Shown: positions 26,477 through 34,889 of the stretch, piece by piece
How the letters are laid out: each line of letters begins with the position of its first letter
Numbering within the stretch: position 1 is the stretch's first letter
Source of the DNA: Variovorax sp. PBL-E5
GTDB lineage: Bacteria; Pseudomonadota; Gammaproteobacteria; Burkholderiales; Burkholderiaceae_C
Reading direction: 5' to 3'
Assembly: GCF_901827185.1 (NCBI RefSeq)
Contig: NZ_LR594671.1
Coordinates: 434,001-498,000 of the forward strand
DNA length: 64,000 nucleotides
The notes under the pieces: generated by a model
The model's database searches: none
What the model was told of the DNA's origin: nothing
The model's input: only the letters and a program-made list of their open reading frames with translations
Made by a program: the position numbers and the translations under genes

Positions 26477-27775
26477 ATGAACCTGGTTTCACGATTCTTC
26501 AGCCGCGCGGGTGCGGCGGCACTGGCCTGTTGCGCCGGTGCGTTGCTGCTGTTGCCGATGATGGCCGCGCAGGCCGCCGATGTGCGATGGGCGGCGAGCT
26601 GGGCCGCGGCGCCGCAGGACTACCAGCAGCTGCCGCCTGCGCTGCGCGCCGCGCCGCCGGAGGCGCTGGCCGCGTCCGGCGCGCAGACCTTGCGCGAGCG
26701 CCTGCTGCCGACGCTGGGCGGTCGCCGTGTGCGCATCCGTTTCTCGAACGTGTTCGGCAAGATGCCGCTGCACATCGCCGCCGCGAGCGTGGCGCGCAGC
26801 ACCGGCGGTGCCGCCGTCTCGCCCGCCACGCTGCGCCAACTGCAATTCGGCGGCCGCACCGACATCACCCTCGCGCCGGGTGCCGAGGCATGGAGCGACG
26901 CGGCCCGCCTGAGCCTCGAGCCCGGCCAGGCGGCGGCGGTGAGCTTCGAGGTCGGTGCGCCGACGTCGTTCGCCACAGCGCACCATCTGCCGCCCGATGC
27001 GACCTGGATGCTGCCGGGCCGTGCGGTGATGCGGACGTCATGGCGCGATGCGGCGCCCTCGCCATGGAACCATGTCGTCACGGGGCTCGACGTTGCGAGC
27101 GCGACGGCGCCGCGCGTGGTCGTCGCCTTCGGCGATTCGATCACCGAAGGCGTGGGCGGCCGGGATGCGCAGGGCCAGCCGGGGTCCTATCCCGATCAGC
27201 TCGCGACGCGGCTTCGCGGCCAACCGGGCGGCAGGACCTCCTTCGCGGTGATCAATGCCGGCATCGCCGGCAACCGCCTGCTCGCGGACCGGATCGGCCC
27301 CGGCGGCATCGCGCGCTTCGGGCGCGACGTGCTGGGGCAGAGCGGCGTCACGCACGTGCTGATCCTGATCGGCATCAACGACCTGCTCTTCGGCCAGTCG
27401 CCTGGCCTGGCCGAAGGCGGCAAGCCCTTGCCGGAGATCCCCGGCGTCGAGCAGATCACTGCAGGACTGCAGCAGTTGATCCGGCAGGCTCGCGACAAGG
27501 GCGTGAAGGTGCTGCTGGGCACGCTGCTGCCCTTCAAGGGCATGCCGGCGCCGTACTGGAGCGGAGAGCGCGAGGCGCGCCGGCAGGCGGTGAACCGGTG
27601 GATCCGCGGCCGCCAGGATGTGGAAGCGGTGGTCGATTTCGATGCCGCGCTGCGCGACCCGGCCGACCCCGCGGCATTGAACCCGCTGTACGACAGCGGC
27701 GATCATCTGCATCCGAGCCATGCCGGCTACGCCGCCATGGCCGGCGCGGTCGATCCGCAGGAGCTGAGGGAATGA
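26477..27775 (+). CDS. Exported SGNH/GDSL hydrolase
   Basis: 432 residues with a signal peptide (cleavage near AAQAA, residue about 36). The SGNH catalytic blocks are present: GDSITEGVGG (Ser about 217), an INAGIAGNRLL block II, ILIGINDLL block III and the Asp-His pair in DSGDHLHPSHAGY near 415. The first 180 residues form a separate beta-rich domain common to this subgroup. It would cleave an ester or acetyl group outside the cytoplasm. An in-frame TTG two codons earlier is less likely. It follows the carboxylase by 64 bp, but its export suggests it is unrelated. Confidence 0.88.
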   Translation: MNLVSRFFSRAGAAALACCAGALLLLPMMAAQAADVRWAASWAAAPQDYQQLPPALRAAPPEALAASGAQTLRERLLPTLGGRRVRIRFSNVFGKMPLHIAAASVARSTGGAAVSPATLRQLQFGGRTDITLAPGAEAWSDAARLSLEPGQAAAVSFEVGAPTSFATAHHLPPDATWMLPGRAVMRTSWRDAAPSPWNHVVTGLDVASATAPRVVVAFGDSITEGVGGRDAQGQPGSYPDQLATRLRGQPGGRTSFAVINAGIAGNRLLADRIGPGGIARFGRDVLGQSGVTHVLILIGINDLLFGQSPGLAEGGKPLPEIPGVEQITAGLQQLIRQARDKGVKVLLGTLLPFKGMPAPYWSGEREARRQAVNRWIRGRQDVEAVVDFDAALRDPADPAALNPLYDSGDHLHPSHAGYAAMAGAVDPQELRE

Positions 27776-27872
27776 GGCGACACAGCTTTACACAAGACTT
27801 CGCGCGCGGCTTACATGCGATTCACACGGGCGCGAGAGGATGAAGTCTTCAACCACTCATGAGGAGCATCCT

Positions 27873-28241
27873 ATGAAAAAACTCGCTGTCACCCTGGCCG
27901 TCGGAGCCGCATCCCTGTTGTCGGTGGGGGCCGTGGTCGTGCCGACGGCCGCGCAGGCGCAGCCCCTGGTCATCCAGGCGCCGCCGCCGCCGCGCTTCGA
28001 GCGCGTTCCACCGCCGCGCCGCGGCTTCGTGTGGGCGCCTGGCCACTACAAGTGGCGTGGCGGACGGCATGTGTGGGTGGGCGGCTTCTGGGTGCCGGCG
28101 CGGCCGGGCTACGTCTACCGTGCGCCGGAGTGGCGGCAGCACGGTGGCCGCTGGGAATACTCCGGCGGCCGCTGGGACCGCGACGGCGATGGCGTGCCGG
28201 ACCGCTATGACCGCAGGCCCAACAATCCCTACCGCCGCTGA
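27873..28241 (+). CDS. Exported YXWGXW-type repeat protein
   Basis: 122 residues with a signal peptide (MKKLAVTLAVGAASLL...AAQAQ). The mature part is rich in Trp, Tyr, Gly and Arg with repeats such as VWAPGHYKWRGGRHVWVGGFWVP and WRQHGGRWEYSGGRWDRDGDG, the pattern of YXWGXW repeat proteins common in Burkholderiales periplasm. The DRDGDGVPDRYD segment resembles a calcium-binding loop. GAGGAG precedes the ATG. Function is unknown. A strong terminator follows. Confidence 0.78.
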   Translation: MKKLAVTLAVGAASLLSVGAVVVPTAAQAQPLVIQAPPPPRFERVPPPRRGFVWAPGHYKWRGGRHVWVGGFWVPARPGYVYRAPEWRQHGGRWEYSGGRWDRDGDGVPDRYDRRPNNPYRR

Positions 28242-28262
28242 CGCAGGCACCCCGGCATGAAG

Positions 28263-28292
28263 AACGCCCGCCCTCATCCGGCGGGCGTTTTC
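28263..28292 (+). terminator. Rho-independent terminator
   Basis: A perfect 10-bp stem (AACGCCCGCC / GGCGGGCGTT) with a 7-base loop, ending in TTTTC, 22 bp after the stop of the YXWGXW-type gene. It closes that unit before the IclR cluster begins. Confidence 0.85.
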
Positions 28293-28395
28293 GTTGGGCA
28301 GCGAAGACAACGAGACGCCGCACGCGCAGGGCGCGACTGGGCGGGGCCGCGTACCATCGGGGATCGAGAGTCGATCGCGAATTTGCGCTGTATTG

Positions 28396-28409
28396 ACCGG
28401 ATTCCGGAA
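28396..28409. promoter_or_regulatory. Candidate IclR operator, site 1
   Basis: ACCGGATTCCGGAA lies about 40 bp upstream of the IclR-family gene. The identical 14 bases occur at 29412-29425 upstream of the aldolase gene. The core ATTCCGGAAC/T is nearly symmetric, as expected for a dimeric IclR protein. Confidence 0.65.
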
Positions 28410-28447
28410 CGATTCGATAGAATGCCGCCCAGGAGTGATTTGCAACG

Positions 28448-29248
28448 ATGGCTTTGTCCCCGGAACTCGAACGCGCGCCTGACGACAAGAGCAGGATCCA
28501 GTCCATCGGCAAGATGATGGACATCCTGGGCTGCTTTTCCACCACCTCGCGCCACCTGACCCTCGGGCAGATCGCCAAATCGGCCGGCGTGCCGCGGCCG
28601 ACGGCGCACCGGATGCTGTCGGCGCTGCGCGAGATCGGCTTCGTCGAACAGGACGGACGCAACGGAAGCTACAGCCTCGGCATCCGGCTGTTCGAGCTCG
28701 GAAGCCTTGCCTTGGCGAACCTCGACCTGCTGCGCGAAGCCAAGCCGTACATGGACCGGCTGTCGCGGCTGTCGGGCGAGTCGGCCCACCTCGGCGTGTT
28801 CAACGGCTTCGAAGTCATCGTGGTCGAGCGCGAGGAGCCGGTCGACCGGCCGCTGCGCGGGGTGCAGCCCAGCGAATCGTCGCCGGCCTACTGCACGGGC
28901 GTGGGCAAGGCGTTGCTGGCGTTCCAGAAACCGGAGGTCATCGAGCGCGTGATCTCGAACGGCCTGAAGGCCTTCACCACCAACACCATCACCTCGCCCG
29001 AGCGCCTGCGCTCGGAACTCGAGGCCATCCGTGCGCGCGGCTATGCCACCGATGATTCCGAGCACCAGCTCTGGACCAACTGTGTCGCGGCCCCGATCCG
29101 GAACGCCTCCGGCCACGTGTTCGCCTCGATCAGCGTGACCGGGGCCGCCGATCGAATGACCGCCGATCGCATCGTTCAGCTGGCGCCGGTCGTCGTCCAG
29201 ACGGCCGACACGATCGCCCGCCAACTGGGTTACGAAATACCGGGCTGA
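28448..29248 (+). CDS. IclR-family transcriptional regulator
   Basis: 266 residues with the two IclR parts: a winged helix (about 18-80; LTLGQIAKSAGVPRPTAHRMLSALREIGFVEQ) and an effector domain (about 95-260) with the conserved CTGVGKALLAF and the late NCVAAPIRNASGHVFASISVTGAADR. IclR proteins sense catabolic intermediates and control adjacent pathway genes. It heads the aldolase-kinase-transporter cluster, and the same 14-bp sequence precedes both it and the aldolase gene. The effector is unknown, presumably the imported compound or an intermediate. Confidence 0.93.
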   Translation: MALSPELERAPDDKSRIQSIGKMMDILGCFSTTSRHLTLGQIAKSAGVPRPTAHRMLSALREIGFVEQDGRNGSYSLGIRLFELGSLALANLDLLREAKPYMDRLSRLSGESAHLGVFNGFEVIVVEREEPVDRPLRGVQPSESSPAYCTGVGKALLAFQKPEVIERVISNGLKAFTTNTITSPERLRSELEAIRARGYATDDSEHQLWTNCVAAPIRNASGHVFASISVTGAADRMTADRIVQLAPVVVQTADTIARQLGYEIPG

Positions 29249-29411
29249 CACTGGGCCGAGGCGCTTTCGCGCCTGTCGCCGCGGCCGCCTTCCATCCTGC
29301 ATCCGCGAGACCTCGCACGGGGGCGCGCGCGTCTGCGCGCCTTCGATCGAAATACGGGAAAACCCTTTGCAGGTCGGACTTTCTTATCGCCTATATTTGT
29401 CGAAATGATGT

Positions 29412-29425
29412 ACCGGATTCCGGAA
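29412..29425. promoter_or_regulatory. Candidate IclR operator, site 2
   Basis: ACCGGATTCCGGAA, identical to the site before the iclR-type gene, 50-63 bp upstream of the aldolase ATG and just downstream of an AT-richer stretch (TTGCAG...TATATT, 29374-29404) that could be the promoter. Placement immediately after a promoter suits repression. Confidence 0.65.
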
Positions 29426-29474
29426 TGACATCGACCCGACGAAATCCCTTCGCCCCACTCAAAGGAACTGCGAC

Positions 29475-30377
29475 ATGACCCATCCCGCCTCCAGCCTGCG
29501 AAGCAAGCTCACCGGCGTTCTGCCTCCCATCACCATGCCCTTCGATGACCAGGGCGACCTCGTGAAGGGCGGCTTGCGCAAGCAGATCGACTTCATCATC
29601 GAGCAGGGTTCGCGTGCCGTCGTCGCCGGCGGCAGCACCGGCGAGGGCCATACGCTGACGGCGGCCGAATACGAGATGGTGATGCGCGAAGCCTTCGACG
29701 CGACCGCGGGCCGCGTGCCGTTCGTGGCCGGCCTGATCGTCCAGAGCACGCGCGATGCCATCGAGCGCACCAAGAGCCTGAAGGGCCTCGACATCGCGGC
29801 GCTGCAGGTCACGCCGGTCCACTACCTCTTCAAGCCCGATGCCGACGCGACCGTCGAGCACTTCCGGGCCATCCATGCGGCGACCGGCATTCCGATCATC
29901 ATCTACAACGTCATCCCCTGGAACTACCTGAGCGTCGACCTGATGCTGCGCATCATGGAAGAAGTGCCGGGCGTGATCGGCATGAAGCAAAGCGGCGGCG
30001 ATCTCAAGTCGATCTCCGACCTGCTGCTGCGCTGCAAGCCGGAAAGCCTGGTCCTGTCGGGCGTCGATGCGCTCCTCTATCCCGGCTTCTGTCTCGGCAT
30101 CCATGGCGCCATCAGCGCGCTGACCAGCGCCGTTCCCGGCGTCGTCGTGGCCATGCAGAGGGCCGTCGAGGCCGGCAACCACGCGCTCGCGAAAGACATC
30201 CACTTCAAGCTCAACGCGCTGTGGAACACGCTGCCGCACGACAACCTGCCGGCCTGCGTCAAGTACATCCAGCATCTGCAGGGCGTGCCGATGTTCCAGC
30301 CGCGCGCTCCGATGATGCGCGTGACCGAGGCCCAGAAGGCCGCGATCAAGGTCGCTCTCCAGCCGCTGCTGGCTTGA
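29475..30377 (+). CDS. DapA-superfamily (DHDPS/NAL-type) aldolase or lyase
   Basis: 300 residues forming one TIM barrel of the Schiff-base aldolase superfamily. The Schiff-base Lys is K171 in VIGMKQSGG, the tyrosine Y144 in IIYNVIPWN, and the keto-acid binding loop GGSTGEGHTLT at 52-62. At the place of DapA Arg138, which binds aspartate semialdehyde, there is Trp149, so this is not lysine-biosynthetic DapA. Members of this superfamily make or break bonds of pyruvate or related 2-keto acids with sugar acids, hydroxyproline intermediates and similar compounds. First gene of the operon under the putative IclR site; substrate unknown. Confidence 0.9.
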   Translation: MTHPASSLRSKLTGVLPPITMPFDDQGDLVKGGLRKQIDFIIEQGSRAVVAGGSTGEGHTLTAAEYEMVMREAFDATAGRVPFVAGLIVQSTRDAIERTKSLKGLDIAALQVTPVHYLFKPDADATVEHFRAIHAATGIPIIIYNVIPWNYLSVDLMLRIMEEVPGVIGMKQSGGDLKSISDLLLRCKPESLVLSGVDALLYPGFCLGIHGAISALTSAVPGVVVAMQRAVEAGNHALAKDIHFKLNALWNTLPHDNLPACVKYIQHLQGVPMFQPRAPMMRVTEAQKAAIKVALQPLLA

Positions 30378-30415
30378 GCTTCCAACGGCGCGGATTCCTT
30401 GCGGGAGACACCGGC

Positions 30416-31414
30416 TTGAAAAAAATCCTCAATCGACCGGACGACTACGTCGACGAGATGCTGGACGGCCTCGTGCTCGCGCACCCGGAGAGCCTGCGGC
30501 GCGTCGGGCCCGACGGCCGCGTCCTTGCCCGCGCCGCGGGCGCCCACAAGGGCAAGGTCGGCATCGTCACGGGCGGTGGCTCGGGCCACCTGCCGGTGTT
30601 CCTGGGCTATGTCGGCGAGGGCCTTCTCGATGCCTGCGCGGTCGGCAACGTGTTCGCGGGTCCTCGCGCCTCCGACTGCCAGGAGGCGGCACGCGCGGCC
30701 GATGGCGGCGCGGGCGTGCTGCAGCTGTACGGCAACTACGGCGGCGACCGGATGAACTTCGACATGGCGCAGGAGCTGCTGGAACTCGAAGGCCTCGACG
30801 TGCGCTCCGTGCGCGTGAGCGACGACGTCGCCAGCGCGCCGCTCGCGGAGCGCGCCAAGCGCCGGGGTGTCGCCGGCATGGTCTACGCGTTCAAGATCGC
30901 CGGCGCCAGGGCGGCTGCCGGCGCCAGCCTGCACGAGGTGGCGGCCACCGCGGCCAAGGCCGCCGACGCCTGCCGCTCGATCGGCGTGGCATTGACGCCT
31001 TGCGTCATCCCGGAGTCGGGCAAAGCCTCGTTCGAGATTGCCGAAGACGAAGTGGAGTTCGGCATGGGCATCCATGGCGAACCCGGCATCTGGCGCGGCA
31101 AGCTCAAGTCGGCAGACTCGCTGAGCGCGGAAATGCTCGAGCGCCTGCAGGCCGAACTGAAGCTCGCGCGCGGCGACCGCGTGGCCGTGCTGGTCAACAG
31201 CCTTGGTGCGACGCCGCTCGAAGAGCTCTACATCCTGTACCGCCATGTCGCGACCGCGCTCGCGCAGCAGGGCGTGACGCCGGTCATGCCGCTGGTCGGA
31301 CGCTACGCGACCTCGATGGAAATGGCGGGCGCATCCCTGACGCTGATGCCGCTGGACTCGGAACTCGAGGCGCTGCTGAAGGCGCCGGCCTCGTGCCCGT
31401 TCTGGAGCGTGTGA
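30416..31414 (+). CDS. dhaK: Dihydroxyacetone-kinase-type subunit DhaK
   Basis: 332 residues from a TTG start with GGGAG about 8 bases upstream. The substrate-binding elements are intact: GGGSGHLPVFLGYVG (His58) and the covalent substrate histidine His220 in FGMGIHGEPG. DhaK holds a short ketose or aldehyde as a hemiaminal on this histidine, while the partner DhaL supplies ATP or phospho-relay. The gene's stop overlaps the dhaL start by one base, so the two subunits are translated together. Lack of a DhaM phosphotransferase gene suggests an ATP-dependent kinase. The substrate need not be dihydroxyacetone; a product of the upstream aldolase is plausible. Confidence 0.92.
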   Translation: MKKILNRPDDYVDEMLDGLVLAHPESLRRVGPDGRVLARAAGAHKGKVGIVTGGGSGHLPVFLGYVGEGLLDACAVGNVFAGPRASDCQEAARAADGGAGVLQLYGNYGGDRMNFDMAQELLELEGLDVRSVRVSDDVASAPLAERAKRRGVAGMVYAFKIAGARAAAGASLHEVAATAAKAADACRSIGVALTPCVIPESGKASFEIAEDEVEFGMGIHGEPGIWRGKLKSADSLSAEMLERLQAELKLARGDRVAVLVNSLGATPLEELYILYRHVATALAQQGVTPVMPLVGRYATSMEMAGASLTLMPLDSELEALLKAPASCPFWSV

Positions 31415-32016
31415 TGCCGAGTCCGATCGACCTGCACCAAGGCCTCGCGCGCTGGGCGACCGCGCTGCACCAGTCGACTCACGAGCTCAACGCGCTCGAC
31501 GGACGGCTCGGCGATGGCGACCTCGGCACGACCCTGGGCAAGTGCGCAGCGAACGTGCGCGAGGCGCTGCCCGCGCTGCCGCAGGACTTCGCCGGCATCT
31601 TCAGGTCCTGCGCTGCGGCGTGTGCCAAGGCCTCGGGCTCGAGCTTCGGCACGCTGCTGGCGCTCGCCTTCATGACCGCGTCCAAGCACGTGAGCGGCGT
31701 GGAGCGCCTCGACCGTCCCGCGCTCGTGCGCCTGCTCGATGCCGTGACGACGTCGCTCGGCGCGCGTGGCGGCGCGGCCTTCGGGGACAAGACGATGCTC
31801 GACAGCATCGACGCCATTGCGCGCGCGCTGGAAGCCGCGCCCGATGGTGCCGAGCTGCGCACGGTGGCCATCGACGCCGCCCGTGAAGCCCTCGACACGT
31901 ACAGATCGAAACCCAACCGGATCGGCCGCGCCCGCATGTTCGCGGACAAGAGCATCGGCATGGACGACCCGGGGATGGTGGCGATTCACCGGATGACCCA
32001 AAGCCTTCAGGCCTGA
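31414..32016 (+). CDS. dhaL: Dihydroxyacetone-kinase-type subunit DhaL
   Basis: 200 residues of all-helical DhaL. The Mg-nucleotide aspartates are in ALDGRLGDGDLGTTL (Asp29, Asp34, Asp36) and the nucleotide loop in KASGSSFGTLLALAF. It binds the ATP (or ADP) used to phosphorylate the DhaK-bound substrate. It starts inside the dhaK stop. A 9-bp perfect hairpin lies between its stop and the next gene. There is no DhaM. Confidence 0.92.
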   Translation: MPSPIDLHQGLARWATALHQSTHELNALDGRLGDGDLGTTLGKCAANVREALPALPQDFAGIFRSCAAACAKASGSSFGTLLALAFMTASKHVSGVERLDRPALVRLLDAVTTSLGARGGAAFGDKTMLDSIDAIARALEAAPDGAELRTVAIDAAREALDTYRSKPNRIGRARMFADKSIGMDDPGMVAIHRMTQSLQA

Positions 32017-32040
32017 AGCCTGGCGTATTGAACCAGCGGA

Positions 32041-32066
32041 TCGCGGCGCCATCGCCCGCGCCGCGA
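32041..32066 (+). other. Strong intra-operon hairpin
   Basis: TCGCGGCGC and GCGCCGCGA form a perfect 9-bp stem with an 8-base loop, 15 bp before the start of the MHS transporter. No T run follows, so it is not a simple terminator; it could stabilise the upstream kinase mRNA or dampen expression of the transporter. Confidence 0.5.
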
Positions 32067-32080
32067 CATGGAGACAACCA

Positions 32081-33415
32081 ATGAACATGAGCGCAACCGT
32101 CGCCGCCGACCGTTCCATGGGCGGCGCGAACGATCGGAATCAGAAGCTGAGAACCGTCGTCGGTTCGAGCCTCATCGGCACGACGATCGAATTCTTCGAC
32201 TTCTTCATCTACGGGACCGCCGCGGCACTGGTCTTCCCGAAGCTGTTCTTTCCGACCCTGTCGCCGCTGGTCGGGATCCTCGCTGCCTACGCCACGCTGG
32301 CGATTCCGTTCCTGACCCGGCCGCTGGGCGCGATCGTGTTCGGCAACTACGGCGACAAGCTGGGTCGCAAGAAGATGCTGATCCTGTCGCTGATGATCAT
32401 GGGCCTCGCGACCTTCGCGATCGGCCTGGTGCCGACCTACGAATCCATCGGCGTGGCCGCGCCGATCCTGATCATCGTGCTGCGTCTCGTCCAGGGCTTC
32501 GCGCTCGGCGGCGAATGGGGCGGGGCGACGACGATGGTGGTCGAATACGCGCCGCCCGCGCGCCGCGGATTCTTCGGCTCCTTCGTGCAGCTGGGCAACG
32601 TGCTGGGCCTCTTCATCGCGACCCTGGTCTTCGCGCTGCTGCCCAAGGACACCCTGCTCGACGGCTGGTGGCGGCTTCCTTTCCTGGCCAGCATCCTGAT
32701 GCTCGGCGTCGGTCTCGTGATCCGCTCGAAGATCGAGGAGACGCCGATCTTCGCGCAGCTGAAGACATCCGAGGTGCGGCGAACGCCCATCGTGGACGTC
32801 CTGCGCCACCACAAGAAGGCGGTGCTGCTGGCCATGGGCATGCGGACCGGCGAGATCGTGCTGGGCTGGCTCGTGATCGGCTTCCTGCTCACCTATGCGA
32901 CGAAGACGGTCGGGTTCAGCTCGAACGACGTGCTCTACGCCATCCTCGGCGCGAGCGGGCTCGGGCTCTTCACCTTCCCCCTGTTCGGCGCGCTGTCCGA
33001 TCGCATCGGCCGCCGGCCGGTCTACCTGATCGGCGCCGTCATTGCCGCGGTCTTCGCATTTCCGTTCTTCTGGCTGATCGATGCCAAGGTGCCGGCGCTG
33101 TTCTTCTTCGCCATCATCTTCGGCTACGCGATCGCGCTGGGTGCCATGTTCTCGGTGCAGCCGGCCTTCTTCTCCGAGGCCTTCGACACCAACGTCCGCT
33201 ACACGGGCGTGTCGCTGGGCTACCAGCTCGCCAACGTCATCGGCGGGCTGACGCCGATGATCGCGACCTCGCTGGTCGCGGCGGCCGGCGGCAAGTCCTG
33301 GCCGATCTCGACCTTTCTGGCCCTCGCATCGCTCATCACGGTCGGCTGCGTGCTGCTGTCGAGGGAAACCTCCGGCAGCTCCCTGGCTTCCCGTGCGGGC
33401 CGCGCGTCGAGATGA
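32081..33415 (+). CDS. MFS transporter, metabolite:H+ symporter (MHS) family
   Basis: 444 residues with about 12 membrane segments. The MHS signatures are present: GTTIEFFDFFIYG in the first helix, GNYGDKLGRKKMLILSLMIMG in the first cytoplasmic loop, RLVQGFALGGEWGGA in helix 4, and GALSDRIGRRPVYLIG in the middle loop. These proton symporters bring in carboxylates, betaines and shikimate-like acids. A GGAG site precedes the ATG. Its placement between the kinase genes and a full ABC importer suggests uptake of the same compound or of a related acid. Confidence 0.93.
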   Translation: MNMSATVAADRSMGGANDRNQKLRTVVGSSLIGTTIEFFDFFIYGTAAALVFPKLFFPTLSPLVGILAAYATLAIPFLTRPLGAIVFGNYGDKLGRKKMLILSLMIMGLATFAIGLVPTYESIGVAAPILIIVLRLVQGFALGGEWGGATTMVVEYAPPARRGFFGSFVQLGNVLGLFIATLVFALLPKDTLLDGWWRLPFLASILMLGVGLVIRSKIEETPIFAQLKTSEVRRTPIVDVLRHHKKAVLLAMGMRTGEIVLGWLVIGFLLTYATKTVGFSSNDVLYAILGASGLGLFTFPLFGALSDRIGRRPVYLIGAVIAAVFAFPFFWLIDAKVPALFFFAIIFGYAIALGAMFSVQPAFFSEAFDTNVRYTGVSLGYQLANVIGGLTPMIATSLVAAAGGKSWPISTFLALASLITVGCVLLSRETSGSSLASRAGRASR

Positions 33416-33501
33416 GCGATATCCCGGGGCAGGGCGGCGACGCCAGCGGCCCGTCTTTCATTGCCTTTGACTCTTTGTGCCCATCACTTCGGAGAATGCC
33501 C

Positions 33502-34887
33502 ATGAATACCAGCACCGTCACCTCGCGCGAACCGGGCGCGGCGCAACCGCTTCGTCGAGGCTGCGGCCCGATGGCCAGGCGCTGTGCGCTGATCGGCGCC
33601 GCGCTCGTCCTGCCGGGTCTGGCCGCCGCGGAGGACACCGAGCTCTCGTTCTGGACCAACCTCACGACGGCCGCGCAGGCCAATGTGATCCAGAAGCAGG
33701 TCAACGATTGCACGGCGGCCACGCCCAACGTCAAGGTGCACTTCGAGACCGTGCCGTTCTCCTCGATGTACACGCGGCTCGTCACCGCGTTGCGCAAGGG
33801 CGATCCGCCCAACGTCATGAACACGCTGGAGGGCGCGGTGGCCTTCCTGCAGGCCAAGAACGGCATCGTGCCGGTCACGGATGTCGTCAACGGCCTCGGC
33901 CAGGACGACTTCATTCCCGCCTACCTGCATGCCGCCAGCAAGGGCGGCCAGATCTGGGGCGTGCCGGACTGGGCGCTGCACCAGGAGGTCTGGTATCGCA
34001 AGGATCTGTTCGCGCAGGCCGGCCTCAAGCCGCCGAAATCCTGGCCCGAGCTGTTGCAGGCAGCCAAGGCGCTCAATCGCGAAGCCAAGGACGGCAAGCC
34101 GGCGACCTACGGATTCGCCGTGCCGATGAGCAGCGCGCTGGTCGGGCCGCAGACCTATTTCCAGATCTTCTATTCGGCCGGCGGCACCGTGTTCGATCCG
34201 AAGACCGGCGCCTATGTGTTCGACAAGCAGAAGGACATCGCCGTCAAGTCGCTGCAGTTCCTCGTGGATCTCTACAAGGCCGCCTCGCCGCCGTCCAGCG
34301 TCGAATGGTCGTGGAACGAATACCGCACCGCCTACGTCAAGGGCCAGGTCGCGATGACCAACGAATGGGGCGCCGTGGTCCAGATGGCCGTCGAACAGAA
34401 CCCGGACATGCTCAAGCAGATGAGCGTCTTTCCCTTCCCCGGCCCGAGCGCGGACAAGAAGCCGGCGGCGGCGCTCAACGGCGGCTACTACTACGTGGTC
34501 GGCAATTCGACGCCGGCCAAGGTGGCGGCTTCGAAGGAACTGCTCAAGTGCCTGTACAAGGTCGATCGCGTCGTCGAGCGCGCGAACACGCGTCCCATCT
34601 TCGCGGTGCCTTCGACCAAGAGCGCGTTCAACAGCGCGGGCTACCAGTCCAACGAGATGGTCAAGCGCTTCAAGCCCGAGATGGACACCATCTTCAATGA
34701 CGTCATGCAGAACTGGTACCGCTACGGCATGGAAGCGGGCCTGAATCCGCTGGCGGGGCAAATCGAGGCGACGACCTTCATCGGCGATGCGCTGCAGAAT
34801 GCGGCGCTCGGCAAGATCACGGTGGAGAAGGCCGTCGATCAGATGAACGACCAGCTCAAGCAGCAAGTCGCGGCGATGTCGCGCTAA
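33502..34887 (+). CDS. ABC transporter substrate-binding protein, carbohydrate (family 1) type
   Basis: 461 residues, starting with a signal peptide that ends near LPGLAAAEDT (about residue 43). The mature protein begins TELSFWTNLTTAAQANVIQKQVNDC, with the family-1 pattern of MalE/UgpB-type binding proteins, and ends with a long helical C-terminus. It catches a sugar-like or polyol ligand in the periplasm and delivers it to the two permeases encoded next. GGAG precedes the ATG. Located between the MHS gene and the permease genes in one direction. Confidence 0.92.
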   Translation: MNTSTVTSREPGAAQPLRRGCGPMARRCALIGAALVLPGLAAAEDTELSFWTNLTTAAQANVIQKQVNDCTAATPNVKVHFETVPFSSMYTRLVTALRKGDPPNVMNTLEGAVAFLQAKNGIVPVTDVVNGLGQDDFIPAYLHAASKGGQIWGVPDWALHQEVWYRKDLFAQAGLKPPKSWPELLQAAKALNREAKDGKPATYGFAVPMSSALVGPQTYFQIFYSAGGTVFDPKTGAYVFDKQKDIAVKSLQFLVDLYKAASPPSSVEWSWNEYRTAYVKGQVAMTNEWGAVVQMAVEQNPDMLKQMSVFPFPGPSADKKPAAALNGGYYYVVGNSTPAKVAASKELLKCLYKVDRVVERANTRPIFAVPSTKSAFNSAGYQSNEMVKRFKPEMDTIFNDVMQNWYRYGMEAGLNPLAGQIEATTFIGDALQNAALGKITVEKAVDQMNDQLKQQVAAMSR

Positions 34888-34889
34888 CC

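Noticed and set aside
22687..26478. 1263-codon open frame antisense to the acyl-CoA carboxylase
   Set aside because: Low-complexity Arg/Ala/His composition without motifs; the plus strand has all carboxylase domains.
29475..30377. Naming the aldolase dapA
   Set aside because: The substrate arginine is replaced by Trp149 and the genes around it belong to catabolism, not lysine synthesis.
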